A DNA stretch of 60,197 bases from Pseudomonadota bacterium. GTDB lineage: Bacteria > Pseudomonadota > Gammaproteobacteria > Xanthomonadales > Xanthomonadaceae. The DNA lies in assembly GCA_023461075.1 (NCBI GenBank), contig JAEWNY010000054.1:1-60197 (forward strand), given 5' to 3'. The notes below the pieces were generated by a model. That model was not told where the DNA came from. It made no database searches and saw nothing but the letters and a program-made list of their open reading frames with translations. How positions within the stretch are numbered: the first letter of the stretch is position 1; every line of letters starts with the position of its first letter. Made by a program: the position numbers and the translations under genes. This document shows positions 33,565 through 42,358 of this stretch, in pieces.

Positions 33565-35472
33565 TCAGGCGCTGTTGGCGGCCAGCCGCGGCTCGCCCTG
33601 CTGCGGCCAGCGCTTGAGTACGGCAGCGCGGATGCCCTCCACATCCAGCCCGGCCTCGGCCAGCAGGTCCTCGCGGCTGGCGTGGTGCTGGAAGGCATCC
33701 GGAAGGCCCAGGTGCAGGATCGGCATGACGATGCCTTCGGCGGCCAGCAGTTCGGCCACGCCCGAGCCCGCCCCACCGGCGATGACGTTGTCTTCGAGCG
33801 TGACCAGACCTTCGTGGGTCTTCGCCAGCTGCAGGATGAGTTCGCGGTCCAGCGGCTTGACGAAGCGCATGTCGATGACGCTGTAGCCGAGTGCTTCGCC
33901 CACCGAGAGCGCCGCCGGCAGCACCGCGCCGAACGCGAGCAGGGCGATGTGCCGGCCGTGGCGCTTCACCTCGGCTTTGCCGATCGGGATCGTGTCGAGG
34001 CCGTGGCCGGCCGCCACGCCGGTGCCCGAGCCGCGCGGATAACGCACCGACGCCGGGCCGTCATGCCTGAAGCCGGTGGAGAGCAGCCTGCGGCATTCGG
34101 CCTCGTCGCTTGGGGCCATCACCACCATGTTCGGCACGCAGCGCAGGTAGCTGAGGTCCAGGTTGCCCGCGTGCGTGGCGCCATCGGGCCCGACCACGCC
34201 GCCGCGATCGATCGCGAAGAGCACGTCGAGCTTCTGGATCGCGACATCGTGCACCAATTGGTCGTAACCACGCTGCAGGAAGGTGGAATAGATCGCGACG
34301 ACGGGCTTGGCGCCTTCGCAGGCCATGCCTGCGGCCAAGGTGACCGCGTGCTGCTCGGCGATGGCGACATCGAAATAGCGCTGCGGATATGCCTTGCTGA
34401 AACGCACAAGGCCGGAGCCTTCGCGCATCGCCGGGGTGATCGCGAGCAACTTGTCGTCGCTTGCGGCCATGTCGCAGAGCCAGTCACCGAAGACGTCGGT
34501 ATAGGTCGGCTTCTTGACCGCGCCGGGCTTCGACACCATGCCGAGTTCGGGATCGAACGGCGACACCGCGTGGTAGCCGATCTGGTCGGCCTCGGCGCGC
34601 TCGTAGCCCTTGCCCTTCGTCGTGATGACGTGCAGCAGCTGCGGACCCTTGAGACCTTTCAGCGTCTTCAGGGTGGAGACCAAGGCGTCCATGTCGTGGC
34701 CGTCGATCGGACCGGTGTAATGGAAGCCCATTTCCTCGAACAGGGTGGATGGCACGAACATGCCCTTCCAGTGTTCCTCCCAACGCTTGACGAACTTGGC
34801 GGGTGCGGCGTCCTTGTCGCCGAGCAGTTTCTTGCCGCCCTCGCGCAGGGCGTTGAGGGTTTTGCTGCCAGTCATCCGCCCGAGCATGCGGGTCACGCCG
34901 CCGACCGCTTCGGAGATCGACATCCGGTTGTCGTTGAGGATGACCAGGATGTCCGGTTCCTCATCCATGCCGCCGGCGTGGTTGAGCGCCTCGTAGGCCA
35001 TGCCGGCGGTCATCGCGCCATCGCCGATCACCGCCACCACCTTGCGCTCGCTGCCGGCGTGTTTCGCCGCGATCGCCATGCCCAGCGCGGCGGAGATCGA
35101 AGTGGACGAATGACCGACGCCGAAGGTGTCGTATTCGCTTTCCTCGCGCTTGGGGAATGGGGCGACGCCATCCTTCTGCTTGACCGTGTGGATGGCATCG
35201 CGGCGGCCGGTCAGGATCTTGTGCGGATAGGCCTGGTGGCCGACATCCCAGACGATGCGATCGCCGGGCGTGTCGTAGAGGTAGTGCAGGGCGGTGGTCA
35301 GCTCGACCACACCGAGGTTGGCACCGAAATGGCCGCCGGACTTGCCGGCGGATTCGATCAGGTAGGCGCGCAGTTCGTCGGCGATGTCACGCAGTTCGCC
35401 TTCGTCGAAGCGGCGCAGCTCGGCGGGGGAGTCGATGCGCGAGAGGCGCGGATAACGCGAGGGATCGATCAT
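33565..35472 (-). CDS. dxs: 1-deoxy-D-xylulose-5-phosphate synthase
   Basis: 635-residue thiamine-diphosphate enzyme that condenses pyruvate and glyceraldehyde 3-phosphate, the first step of the MEP isoprenoid pathway. It has the N-terminal VWDVGHQAYPHKILTGRRD, the thiamine-binding VIGDGAMTAGMAYEAL with the later NDNRMSIS, the central YHAVSPFDPELG region, and the transketolase-like pyrimidine domain (AIAEQHAVTLAAGMACEGAK with catalytic Glu). Length is normal. It stands 54 nt from the next gene in the same direction. Confidence 0.97.
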   Translation of the reverse strand: MIDPSRYPRLSRIDSPAELRRFDEGELRDIADELRAYLIESAGKSGGHFGANLGVVELTTALHYLYDTPGDRIVWDVGHQAYPHKILTGRRDAIHTVKQKDGVAPFPKREESEYDTFGVGHSSTSISAALGMAIAAKHAGSERKVVAVIGDGAMTAGMAYEALNHAGGMDEEPDILVILNDNRMSISEAVGGVTRMLGRMTGSKTLNALREGGKKLLGDKDAAPAKFVKRWEEHWKGMFVPSTLFEEMGFHYTGPIDGHDMDALVSTLKTLKGLKGPQLLHVITTKGKGYERAEADQIGYHAVSPFDPELGMVSKPGAVKKPTYTDVFGDWLCDMAASDDKLLAITPAMREGSGLVRFSKAYPQRYFDVAIAEQHAVTLAAGMACEGAKPVVAIYSTFLQRGYDQLVHDVAIQKLDVLFAIDRGGVVGPDGATHAGNLDLSYLRCVPNMVVMAPSDEAECRRLLSTGFRHDGPASVRYPRGSGTGVAAGHGLDTIPIGKAEVKRHGRHIALLAFGAVLPAALSVGEALGYSVIDMRFVKPLDRELILQLAKTHEGLVTLEDNVIAGGAGSGVAELLAAEGIVMPILHLGLPDAFQHHASREDLLAEAGLDVEGIRAAVLKRWPQQGEPRLAANSA

Positions 35473-35526
35473 GGCCGTATTTTACGGCCTCGGGTACGTC
35501 GCTTGCGTGTGGCCGGCGTGAACCCG

Positions 35527-36654
35527 TCAACGGCCGCGCTTGAGGCCGAACAGGCCACCCCTGGCCGGCTCGGTGGAGGGCGGCGGCTCGGGCAGGACCT
35601 GCTCGACGATCGCGGTGGCAAGGCCGGCATTGACGAAGTCCGCCACTTCGCCATCGCTGACATTGGCCATCGCCGCGATTTCCGGCACCGTGGCCGGACC
35701 TTTCATCATCGCGGTGGCGATGCGGAAATGCTTGGGGAATTCGCGCTCGGTCTGCAGCCATTTGGTCAGGCGGTAGCGACCTTCCGGATCGACATCGGGC
35801 AACAAGGCGCCCTTGCCCTGCAGCAGGCCGGCGTACCAGGCCAGCCGCGACATCGGCTGGGCAGCGCCGGCGGTCGATGTGCCCTGCGCCCACGCGGTGT
35901 CGTCCAGCGGTTGGAAATCGGCTTCGTCCAGCGCCGCGCCATCGAAATACATCTCCAGTGGCTTGAGCGTGGCCGGCCCGTGGTACTGGCCGTTCGCGGC
36001 ATCGATATAGAGCGCCGGGCCATCATTGCGCTGGTAGCGGCCGCGCGTGGAAAGCTGGCCGGGCCGGAGCCAATCGGCCAGCACCGGATCGCGGGCGATG
36101 ATGGGCTCCGGTGCGGGAACGGGCGCAGATTCCGCGACCGCCAGCGTGTCGTGCTCCACGACCGGTTCGGGGATCGGCGCCAACTCCTCGTCCGCGGCCT
36201 GCGCGGCAGTCTCCTCGGGCAACACATCCATCGGCGCCGGGGCGGCGGTGAAGCCATGCGGCGCGGCCGCTGCCGGGGCTTCCTCGAACCGGGCGGGTGC
36301 CGGGTCCGGACGCGCAGACGTTGCGGCCGCGGCAGGCGTGCCGCGCGTAACGATATCGCCCAGCTCGGCGAGCAGGGATTCCACGCCACCGGCATCGGCC
36401 GGGCGGCCCAGGCGGTAATCGGTCTGGCTGCGTGCGGACGAGGTGTATCCGATGACCTTGCGTCCGGCGTTGTGCAGCTGCATCCAGCTCATCGGACCGT
36501 ACAGGCTGTCCATGTCGACGACCACCAGGTCCGCCTCGCCGTCCTCGACCAGCCGCAGGTCGAGCCCGAGCCTCTCCACGGCCGCCGCGAAGGCCTGCGC
36601 CAGTTCGGCCTGTGTATTGCGATCCATTCCGGTGAAACCCAGCGTCTTGCTCAT
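35527..36654 (-). CDS. Conserved-looking hypothetical protein
   Basis: 375 residues, not recognised. The N-terminal part (MSKTLGFTGMDRNTQAELAQ, then DLVVVDMDSLYGPMSWMQ) looks like a small alpha/beta receiver-like fold. The middle (about residues 100-190) is Ala/Pro/Glu-rich and probably disordered. The C-terminal end (RYRLTKWLQTEREFPKHFRI, then PEIAAMANVSDGEVADFVN) has the look of a winged-helix region. There is no signal peptide or membrane segment. It lies upstream of dxs in the same direction. A role in signalling or regulation is possible but not shown. Confidence 0.75.
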   Translation of the reverse strand: MSKTLGFTGMDRNTQAELAQAFAAAVERLGLDLRLVEDGEADLVVVDMDSLYGPMSWMQLHNAGRKVIGYTSSARSQTDYRLGRPADAGGVESLLAELGDIVTRGTPAAAATSARPDPAPARFEEAPAAAAPHGFTAAPAPMDVLPEETAAQAADEELAPIPEPVVEHDTLAVAESAPVPAPEPIIARDPVLADWLRPGQLSTRGRYQRNDGPALYIDAANGQYHGPATLKPLEMYFDGAALDEADFQPLDDTAWAQGTSTAGAAQPMSRLAWYAGLLQGKGALLPDVDPEGRYRLTKWLQTEREFPKHFRIATAMMKGPATVPEIAAMANVSDGEVADFVNAGLATAIVEQVLPEPPPSTEPARGGLFGLKRGR

Positions 36655-36808
36655 GCCACATCCCCTGTCATCAACCCACGAGTGTAGCCGAGGGCCACCC
36701 TGGTGAAAGCCGCGGGATGTGCGGGAATTGGCGGTTTTGCCGTGTGGGCATGCCTGCAGGCATCGGGCCAGCGAACGCCCTGCGCCGGCCGGGCATTCGA
36801 GCCTTGCG

Positions 36809-37459
36809 TCAGCTGAACCCGCGCCGTGGTTTCCTCGGCATCTGCGCCTTCAGGAACTGCATCTGGTCGGCGAGTATGTTGCGGTTGGAGAGGATCAGGT
36901 GCTCGATCCAGCTTGGCCGATAAGGCACCGCCAGCAGTGGCATCCCGGCCTGCTGCGGGGTGCGGTTGGCCTTGCGCGAGTTGCAGTGGAAACAGGCGCT
37001 GACCACGTTCTCCCAGACATCCTTGCCTCCCTTGGAAACCGGCATCACGTGGTCGCGGGTCAGGTGCTGGCGGGTCGGGCGTTCCCCGCAATACAGGCAC
37101 AGGTGCGCGTCGCGTGCGAACAGCGAGGCGTTGGTCAGGGCAGGGGTCGGGTCGATGGCGCGACCGCGGGCATGCCCGCGAGCGGCGATGATCGGGTGCA
37201 GGGAAAGCGAGCTTTGCTCCCCGGTCAGCCGCGAGGTGCCGCCGTGCACGGTCAGGCAGGTATCGCCCAATGTCCATGCGACCGCGTCGCGCGCATACAG
37301 GCAAGCGGCATCCTGCCAGCGGATCCAGTCCAAGGCGCGGCCATGTGCATCCAGCGCCAGGAAGCGCAGGGAAGATTTCGAGTGGCGCTGGGGGGACGGA
37401 AGCTCGCCCGGGTCGGTGCCGGGGCCGATCAGGCGTAGCTTTGCGCTATGCATACCCAT
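36809..37459 (-). CDS. HNH endonuclease family protein
   Basis: 216 residues. The C-terminal half holds the HNH fold: LFARDAHLCLYCGERPTR (CxxC), then RDHVMPVSKGGKDVWENVV (H and N), and ACFHCNSRKANRTPQQA (second CxxC with N). The zinc-site cysteines and metal-binding His are present. The N-terminal part is not recognised (residues 1-110). Stand-alone HNH proteins of this type are common in bacterial chromosomes; its DNA target is unknown. No transposase or restriction partner is nearby. Confidence 0.85.
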   Translation of the reverse strand: MGMHSAKLRLIGPGTDPGELPSPQRHSKSSLRFLALDAHGRALDWIRWQDAACLYARDAVAWTLGDTCLTVHGGTSRLTGEQSSLSLHPIIAARGHARGRAIDPTPALTNASLFARDAHLCLYCGERPTRQHLTRDHVMPVSKGGKDVWENVVSACFHCNSRKANRTPQQAGMPLLAVPYRPSWIEHLILSNRNILADQMQFLKAQMPRKPRRGFS

Positions 37460-37526
37460 CGGAATGACAGGTTATACGCCTTTGATGACGTTTTGTGTAG
37501 AGCCGGAAAAATTCCCGTGAGCGGCC

Positions 37527-37895
37527 TCAGAGCGTGAAGCTCAGCACCTGTTCGCCGCGGCTGATCCTGTAGGTGCGCGGCGTGCCCTTCCTAAGCGATC
37601 GCCAGAAACGCAGCACCGCGTAGGCCCGCTTTCCGGGCACGGCTTGTTGATTGACCTGGAGGATTTCATCGCCGACCCGGGCCGGACAGTAGGCGCCCGA
37701 GCGCGCCGGCCTGACGCTGGTGATGACGACCTTCTCCACCACCGGATTCAGGCCAAAGCCACGAAAGTGCGGCTCGATCTCGATGTTGCATTCCGCCGCC
37801 CATGCCGCGACCGGCAACAGGCACAACACAAGCACGCCAACGATCCGCAGGCACCGGACCGTCCGCTGCGCAGGGCGGGCCTCAACCGAATGCAT
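37527..37895 (-). CDS. Small secreted PDZ-like protein
   Basis: About 122 residues. The N-terminal signal peptide (CLRIVGVLVLCLLPVAAWAA) is followed by Cys and then a PDZ-like core: VVITSVRPARSGAYCPARVG, with the carboxylate-loop-like ARVGDEILQVNQQAVPGKRA. It has two conserved-looking cysteines that may form a disulfide. It is probably periplasmic or surface-bound. The start is chosen at the ATG 37895, just ahead of the signal peptide; the frame continues 5 codons upstream. It overlaps the 3' end of the acyl-CoA dehydrogenase gene by a few bases. Confidence 0.65.
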   Translation of the reverse strand: MHSVEARPAQRTVRCLRIVGVLVLCLLPVAAWAAECNIEIEPHFRGFGLNPVVEKVVITSVRPARSGAYCPARVGDEILQVNQQAVPGKRAYAVLRFWRSLRKGTPRTYRISRGEQVLSFTL

Positions 37896-39666
37896 CGGCA
37901 TCCAGCGCAATCAGGTTGTCGACGCCCGATTCGATCGCCGCCCTGTGCATCAGCGTGCGCGGCAGGATGCGGTCGAAGTAGAAACGGGCGGTCTCGCGCT
38001 TGCCGGCCTTGAACGCTGCGGATGCGGACGAACGCTCGGCAGCGGCCACCGATCTGGCCCACCAATAGGCGAGGGCGACGTAACCCGAGTAGAACAGATA
38101 GTCGTAGGCGGCGCCGCCGACTTCCTCCGGGTTGGCCAGGGCGTCCACCCCGATCTTCTTCGACAGCGCTTGCCACTCTTCGAGTTTGTCGACGAGCGGC
38201 GGCATCAGGCTCGCCAGCGCCGGATTCGCGGCCTCCGTCGCGCAGAAGGCCTGCGCCTCGGCCAGGAAGGCACGCAGGCCCGCGCCCTTCAACTGCAGCA
38301 GCTTGCGGCCGACCAGATCGAGCGCCTGGATGCCGGTGGTGCCTTCGTAGAGGGTGGTGATGCGGGCATCGCGCGCCAGCTGCTCCATGCCGTGTTCGGC
38401 GATGTAGCCGTGTCCACCGAAGCATTGCAGCGCGTGGTAGGTGCATTCGTTGCCCCATTCGGTCAGGCAGGCCTTCACGATCGGGGTGAGGAAGCCGACC
38501 ATCGCATCGGCGTTCGCGCGCGTGGCCTCGTCCTCGCCATGCTGGGCGATGTCGACCTGCAGGAATGCGTGGTAGCCGAGCAGGCGTCCGCCCTCGACCA
38601 GGGTCTTCTGGGTCAGCAACATGCGCCGGACATCCGGATGGACGATGATCGGATCAGCCGGTTTTTCCGGGAATTTCGCACCCGTAAGCGAGCGCATCTG
38701 CAGGCGTTCGCCGGCATAGCGCAATGCGTTCTGGTACGCGCGATCGGCAAGGCCAAGGCCCTGCAGCCCAACCGCGAGGCGCGCGGTGTTCATCATCACG
38801 AACATCGCCATCAGGCCCTTGTGTGGCTCGCCGACCAGCCAGCCCTCGGCGCCATCGAAATTCATCACGCAGGTGGCGGAACCGTGGATGCCCATTTTGT
38901 GTTCCAGCGCACCGCAGCGCAGGGCGTTGCGCTCGCCAATCGCGCCATCGATGCCGACCTTGAACTTGGGCACGACGAACAGCGAGATGCCGCGGCTGCC
39001 GGGCGGCGCATCGGGCAATCTGGCCAGCACCAGGTGGACGATGTTCTCCGCCATGTCGTGCTCACCGGCGGTGATGAAGATCTTGGTGCCTTCGATCGAA
39101 TAGCGGTCGTCGCCGTTCGGCACGGCACGCGTCCGCAGCAATCCCAAATCGCTGCCGGCGTGAGGCTCGGTCAGGCACATGGTCCCGGTCCATCGACCTT
39201 CGACCAGTGGCTTGAGGAAGGTCTCCTGCTGCCACTGGCTGCCGTAATGCAGCAGGGCTTCGGTGGCGCCGTGCGAGAGCAGGGGGAAATTGCCCCAGGC
39301 GAGGTTGGCGGCATCGATCATTTCCTTCACCGCCGCGCCTAGGACGTGCGGCATGCCCTGGCCGCCGAATTCCGCGGGCGCGTTGAGGCCGGGCCAGCCG
39401 CCTTCGACGAACTGCGCGTAGGCAGCGGCGAAACCCTCGGGCGTGGTGACATCGCCGGTCGCCGCATCAAGCTTGCAGCCGCGATCCCCGACCGCGTTGA
39501 GCGGCGCCAGCACCTGCGAGGTGAAGCGTGCGGCCTCCTCCAGAACGGCGTCGGTGAGTTCGCGGTTGACCTCGGTCTGGCCGAGACGGGCCAGGACGTT
39601 TTCGACATCAAGCACATCGAAGAGGCCGAAGCGGATGTCGTCGAGCGGCGCGCGGTACTGGCTCAT
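37882..39666 (-). CDS. Acyl-CoA dehydrogenase (with C-terminal extension)
   Basis: 594-residue FAD enzyme that introduces the alpha-beta double bond into acyl-CoA. It has the AcDH_N start, the flavin-binding LTEPHAGSDLGLLRTRA and the middle-domain KIFITAGEHDMAENIVHLVL, then CFGGHGYIAEHGMEQLARDARI with TTLYEGTTGIQALDLVGRK holding the likely catalytic Glu, and a C-terminal extension of the acyl-CoA_dh_C type. This extended form is common for fatty-acid beta-oxidation in these bacteria. The start is ATG 39666 (MSQYRAPLDDIRFGLFDVLD). Confidence 0.93.
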   Translation of the reverse strand: MSQYRAPLDDIRFGLFDVLDVENVLARLGQTEVNRELTDAVLEEAARFTSQVLAPLNAVGDRGCKLDAATGDVTTPEGFAAAYAQFVEGGWPGLNAPAEFGGQGMPHVLGAAVKEMIDAANLAWGNFPLLSHGATEALLHYGSQWQQETFLKPLVEGRWTGTMCLTEPHAGSDLGLLRTRAVPNGDDRYSIEGTKIFITAGEHDMAENIVHLVLARLPDAPPGSRGISLFVVPKFKVGIDGAIGERNALRCGALEHKMGIHGSATCVMNFDGAEGWLVGEPHKGLMAMFVMMNTARLAVGLQGLGLADRAYQNALRYAGERLQMRSLTGAKFPEKPADPIIVHPDVRRMLLTQKTLVEGGRLLGYHAFLQVDIAQHGEDEATRANADAMVGFLTPIVKACLTEWGNECTYHALQCFGGHGYIAEHGMEQLARDARITTLYEGTTGIQALDLVGRKLLQLKGAGLRAFLAEAQAFCATEAANPALASLMPPLVDKLEEWQALSKKIGVDALANPEEVGGAAYDYLFYSGYVALAYWWARSVAAAERSSASAAFKAGKRETARFYFDRILPRTLMHRAAIESGVDNLIALDADAFG

Positions 39667-39721
39667 GCGGAGTCTTTCGGGTCGATGGGGTGGGATCGGG
39701 CGTTCGGGTCCGCGCCGCGAC

Positions 39722-40195
39722 TCAGCGCAGCACGCCGGGCAGTCCGGGCGCGGGGCTGAGGGCGCTGTCGCGCGAGATCTGCCAGGTGCGGGCATTGCCC
39801 TGATCGGGCGTCGCGACCAGGCTGCCCTTCAACGCATAGGACACGCCGCGGCCAGCGGCCAAGGCATCGGCCACCTGCAACCGCGCGCCTGCGGAGGGCG
39901 TCATCGTGATGGTGACCACGTCGGCGGACTCCGGCGCGATCGACAACACTGGCTGCGACTGCAGCGTACCGGCGGACTCGCCGCCCATGGTCAATGCAAG
40001 CGAGACGTTGTCGAAGCGCATCGCCACGGCGCTGTAGTTTTGCAGGCGCAGTTGCACTTGCCAGGCGCCGCGCGCATCGACCGTGAGTTGCTGGATGCTG
40101 GCCGCAGGCTCGGAGACGCGACGGCTGCCGGTGCTGGCGCAGGCAGCCAACAACAGCACGAGAGCGAGGGTCAGGCAGGCGCGCAGGGTCTTCAT
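39722..40195 (-). CDS. Lipoprotein with LEA14-like (WHy) domain
   Basis: 157 residues. The signal peptide ends in a lipobox LAAC (MKTLRACLTLALVLLLAACA), so it should be lipidated at Cys and anchored in a membrane. The rest is a beta-rich LEA-type-2 domain (VQLRLQNYSAVAMRFDNVSL). Such proteins are often stress-linked but have no known reaction. The ATG at 40195 was chosen because it begins the signal peptide; longer frames run back toward the tRNA-Phe terminator. Confidence 0.8.
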   Translation of the reverse strand: MKTLRACLTLALVLLLAACASTGSRRVSEPAASIQQLTVDARGAWQVQLRLQNYSAVAMRFDNVSLALTMGGESAGTLQSQPVLSIAPESADVVTITMTPSAGARLQVADALAAGRGVSYALKGSLVATPDQGNARTWQISRDSALSPAPGLPGVLR

Positions 40196-40265
40196 CCGGT
40201 CCATTCCGTGGGACATGGACCGAGGATAGCGCGGCCAAGTGAACCGCCGGCGAAAACTGCCGCGC

Positions 40266-40292
40266 AAAAGAAAAGGCCGCGATGTCGCGGCC
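40266..40292 (-). terminator. Terminator after tRNA-Phe
   Basis: On the minus strand: GGCCGCGA/TCGCGGCC stem (40275-40292) followed by TTTTCTTTT. Confidence 0.85.
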
Positions 40293-40316
40293 TGTCTGTC
40301 GAATCGCCCTGCGAAG

Positions 40317-40392
40317 TGGTGGCCGGGGAGGGAATCGAACCCCCGACACGGGGATTTTCAATCCCCTGCTCTACCGACTGAGCTACCCGGCC
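40317..40392 (-). tRNA. tRNA-Phe (GAA anticodon)
   Basis: 76 nt including CCA. The complement starts GGCCGGGTAGCTCAG. The anticodon stem-loop is GGGGA-TTGAAAA-TCCCC with anticodon GAA; the T-arm has GGTTCGATTC, and the acceptor closes with CCCGGCCACCA. Confidence 0.97.
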
Positions 40393-40539
40393 ACTGCTCG
40401 GGCGTATCCGAGCCGGCCATCTTACGGAGGAACGCGACTGCGGGCAAGTTCGGCAGGATTGAACTGTCGGTTGCTGACCCGCGACTCATCACGCACCTCG
40501 GGCGTATAGTCGGAAACGCCCTTCCAAGGAGTCACCGTC

Positions 40540-40959
40540 ATGCATCTACGCCACGTGTCCTTGTTAATTGGCTCTGCGTTGTTGGCTGCGTGTGCCACCA
40601 CGAAAGAGAGCGATGCCAGTCGCCTGACGCGCCTGCAGGCGTTCGCCGGCGCCCCGGTCAACAGCATCACCTACACATCTGCCGGTATGGGTTTCGATGT
40701 GGTCGATGACTCTCACCTTCTATTGACGATGGGCCCGAAGCGGAGCTGGCTGCTGCGCGTCGACCCGCAATGCCTGGCCTGGGACGGGGGCTCGCCGGTG
40801 CTGGCCTTGAGCCAGGGGATGCCCGGACAGATCAGCGTGAATTTCGATGCCGTCCTGACGCGTTCGACGCCCGGCATGCGCTGCCCGATCCGCGAGATCC
40901 GGCCGGTCGACCTGCAGGCGGCCCGTGAGGCCGAGCGCCAAGCCGCGCCAACCGGTTGA
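40540..40959 (+). CDS. DUF6491-like lipoprotein
   Basis: 139 residues. A lipoprotein signal peptide MHLRHVSLLIGSALLAACAT is followed by a compact domain with two cysteines (PQCLAWDGGS and GMRCPIREIRPVDL) that may form a disulfide. The pattern of a conserved Cys, an aspartate-rich middle and a closing C-P-I-R-E-I-R-P-V fits a Xanthomonadales-type family I recall as DUF6491. The function is unknown. It is convergent with yggX, 6 nt away. Confidence 0.75.
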   Translation: MHLRHVSLLIGSALLAACATTKESDASRLTRLQAFAGAPVNSITYTSAGMGFDVVDDSHLLLTMGPKRSWLLRVDPQCLAWDGGSPVLALSQGMPGQISVNFDAVLTRSTPGMRCPIREIRPVDLQAAREAERQAAPTG

Positions 40960-40965
40960 GATGCG

Positions 40966-41250
40966 TCAATCCTGCCCAGCACCGGCCTCGGGCACGTAGC
41001 CGGACGGGGCTTCCGCGCCATCGCCGAACAGGAAATTTTCCATCTCGCGTTCCAGGTAGGCGCGATGTTCCGGGTTCATCGGCGACAGGCGGTTCTCGTT
41101 GATCAGCATGGTCTGGTGCGCCAGCCATGCCACCCAGGCCGGCTTGCCGATGTTTGCGAACACGCGCTTGCCCATCTCGCCGGGCCACGGCACGAAATCA
41201 AGGCCTTCGACTTCTTGCTGGTCACGCTGGCAGAACACGACACGGCTCAT
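40966..41250 (-). CDS. yggX: Fe(2+)-trafficking / oxidative damage protection protein YggX
   Basis: 94 residues. It has the family start SRVVFCQRDQQEVEGLDFVP with one conserved Cys (in VFCQRD), then NIGKPAWVAWLAHQTMLINE and EMENFLFGDG. YggX protects iron-sulfur clusters against oxidation. It sits downstream of mutY with an ATGA overlap, a linkage also seen in E. coli where it follows mutY and helps keep its iron-sulfur cluster. Confidence 0.95.
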   Translation of the reverse strand: MSRVVFCQRDQQEVEGLDFVPWPGEMGKRVFANIGKPAWVAWLAHQTMLINENRLSPMNPEHRAYLEREMENFLFGDGAEAPSGYVPEAGAGQD

Positions 41251-42353
41251 GGGTCCTCCTTTTCGATCAACCTGCGCACCGGTGCGGGAATGCCGAGCGA
41301 GGCAAGTTCCCCGCGCGTCGCCCAGCGCAGGCCGTCATTGTCGCGCACCCGGTCCTTCGCAGCGACGCCATCGAACAGCAAGGGGTGGATGCGCAGTCGG
41401 TAGTGGGTGAAGGCGTGTTCGATGGCCGGCAATCCTTGCGGGGGATGGATGATGCGTCCGTGGCGCGATGCGATGGCCGAAGCGGCATCGATATCGCCAG
41501 CATCGACCTCGGGCAGCGACCACAACGACGCCCAGATGCCGCGCGCGGGCCTTTGCTGGAGCAAGGTGCGGCCGTGTGCGTCGCGCAGCCAGACCATCGC
41601 GGTCTCGCGCTGCGGGATCTTCTTTTTCGGGCGCGCGAACGGCAGCTCGCCTGTGCGTCCATCGCGATGGGCCACGCACAGCTCGCCCAAAGGGCATTCG
41701 CCGCAACGAGGACGAGCGCGCGTGCACAGCGTCGCGCCGAGATCCATCTGCGCCTGGGTGTAGTCGGCCATGCGCACGGGATCCGGCGGCAAGGAACGCT
41801 CCGCGATGTCCCACAGGCGTTTTTCGATGGCAGGTGAACCGGGCCAACCTTCGATGCCATGCAGCCTTGCCAGCACACGTTTGACATTGCCATCGAGGAT
41901 GGCGAATGGCTCGCCCCAAGCCTGCGCGAGGATCGCGCCGGCGGTGCTGCGACCGATGCCGGGCAGGGCGAGCAGGGCATCGAAATCGCGCGGCAATTCG
42001 CCCGCGTGCTCATCCACACAGCGCTTCGCGGCGGCATGCAGGTTGCGCGCACGGCTGTAATAGCCCAGGCCCGACCACAGCGCGTGCACCTCATCGCCGC
42101 TGGCATCGGCAAGCGAGCGCAGGTCCGGCAACGCATCGACGAAGCGCTGGAAATAGGGGATGACGGTCGCGACCTGGGTCTGTTGCAGCATCACCTCCGA
42201 CAACCAGGTGCGATAGGGCGTGCGTGGCTGCGTCCACGGCAGGTCGTGGCGGCCATGTGCATCGAACCATTCCAGCAGGCGTGGCGCATATTGCGCCAGG
42301 GGGAACGGGTCGATGGTCGAAGCGGGTTTTTCAACCAGGCGCTTGCTCGGCAT
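41247..42353 (-). CDS. mutY: A/G-specific adenine glycosylase MutY
   Basis: 368 residues. It removes adenine opposite 8-oxoguanine. It has the helix-hairpin-helix LLALPGIGRSTAGAILAQAW followed by the catalytic Asp in GEPFAILDGNVKRVL, the iron-sulfur cluster motif C-x6-C-x2-C-x5-C (CTRARPRCGECPLGELC), and a C-terminal NUDIX-like domain recognising 8-oxoG (RPARGIWASLWSLPEVD). Start ATG 42353 (MPSKRLVEKPASTID) leaves a normal length; the longer frame enters the asmA-like gene. It is coupled to yggX by ATGA. Confidence 0.96.
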   Translation of the reverse strand: MPSKRLVEKPASTIDPFPLAQYAPRLLEWFDAHGRHDLPWTQPRTPYRTWLSEVMLQQTQVATVIPYFQRFVDALPDLRSLADASGDEVHALWSGLGYYSRARNLHAAAKRCVDEHAGELPRDFDALLALPGIGRSTAGAILAQAWGEPFAILDGNVKRVLARLHGIEGWPGSPAIEKRLWDIAERSLPPDPVRMADYTQAQMDLGATLCTRARPRCGECPLGELCVAHRDGRTGELPFARPKKKIPQRETAMVWLRDAHGRTLLQQRPARGIWASLWSLPEVDAGDIDAASAIASRHGRIIHPPQGLPAIEHAFTHYRLRIHPLLFDGVAAKDRVRDNDGLRWATRGELASLGIPAPVRRLIEKEDP

Positions 42354-42358
42354 CGGAC

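Noticed and set aside
33682..36687. A 1001-codon open frame on the plus strand
   Set aside because: It is antisense to dxs and the next gene, lacks any family motif, and is explained by high GC content. dxs on the other strand has all its catalytic motifs.
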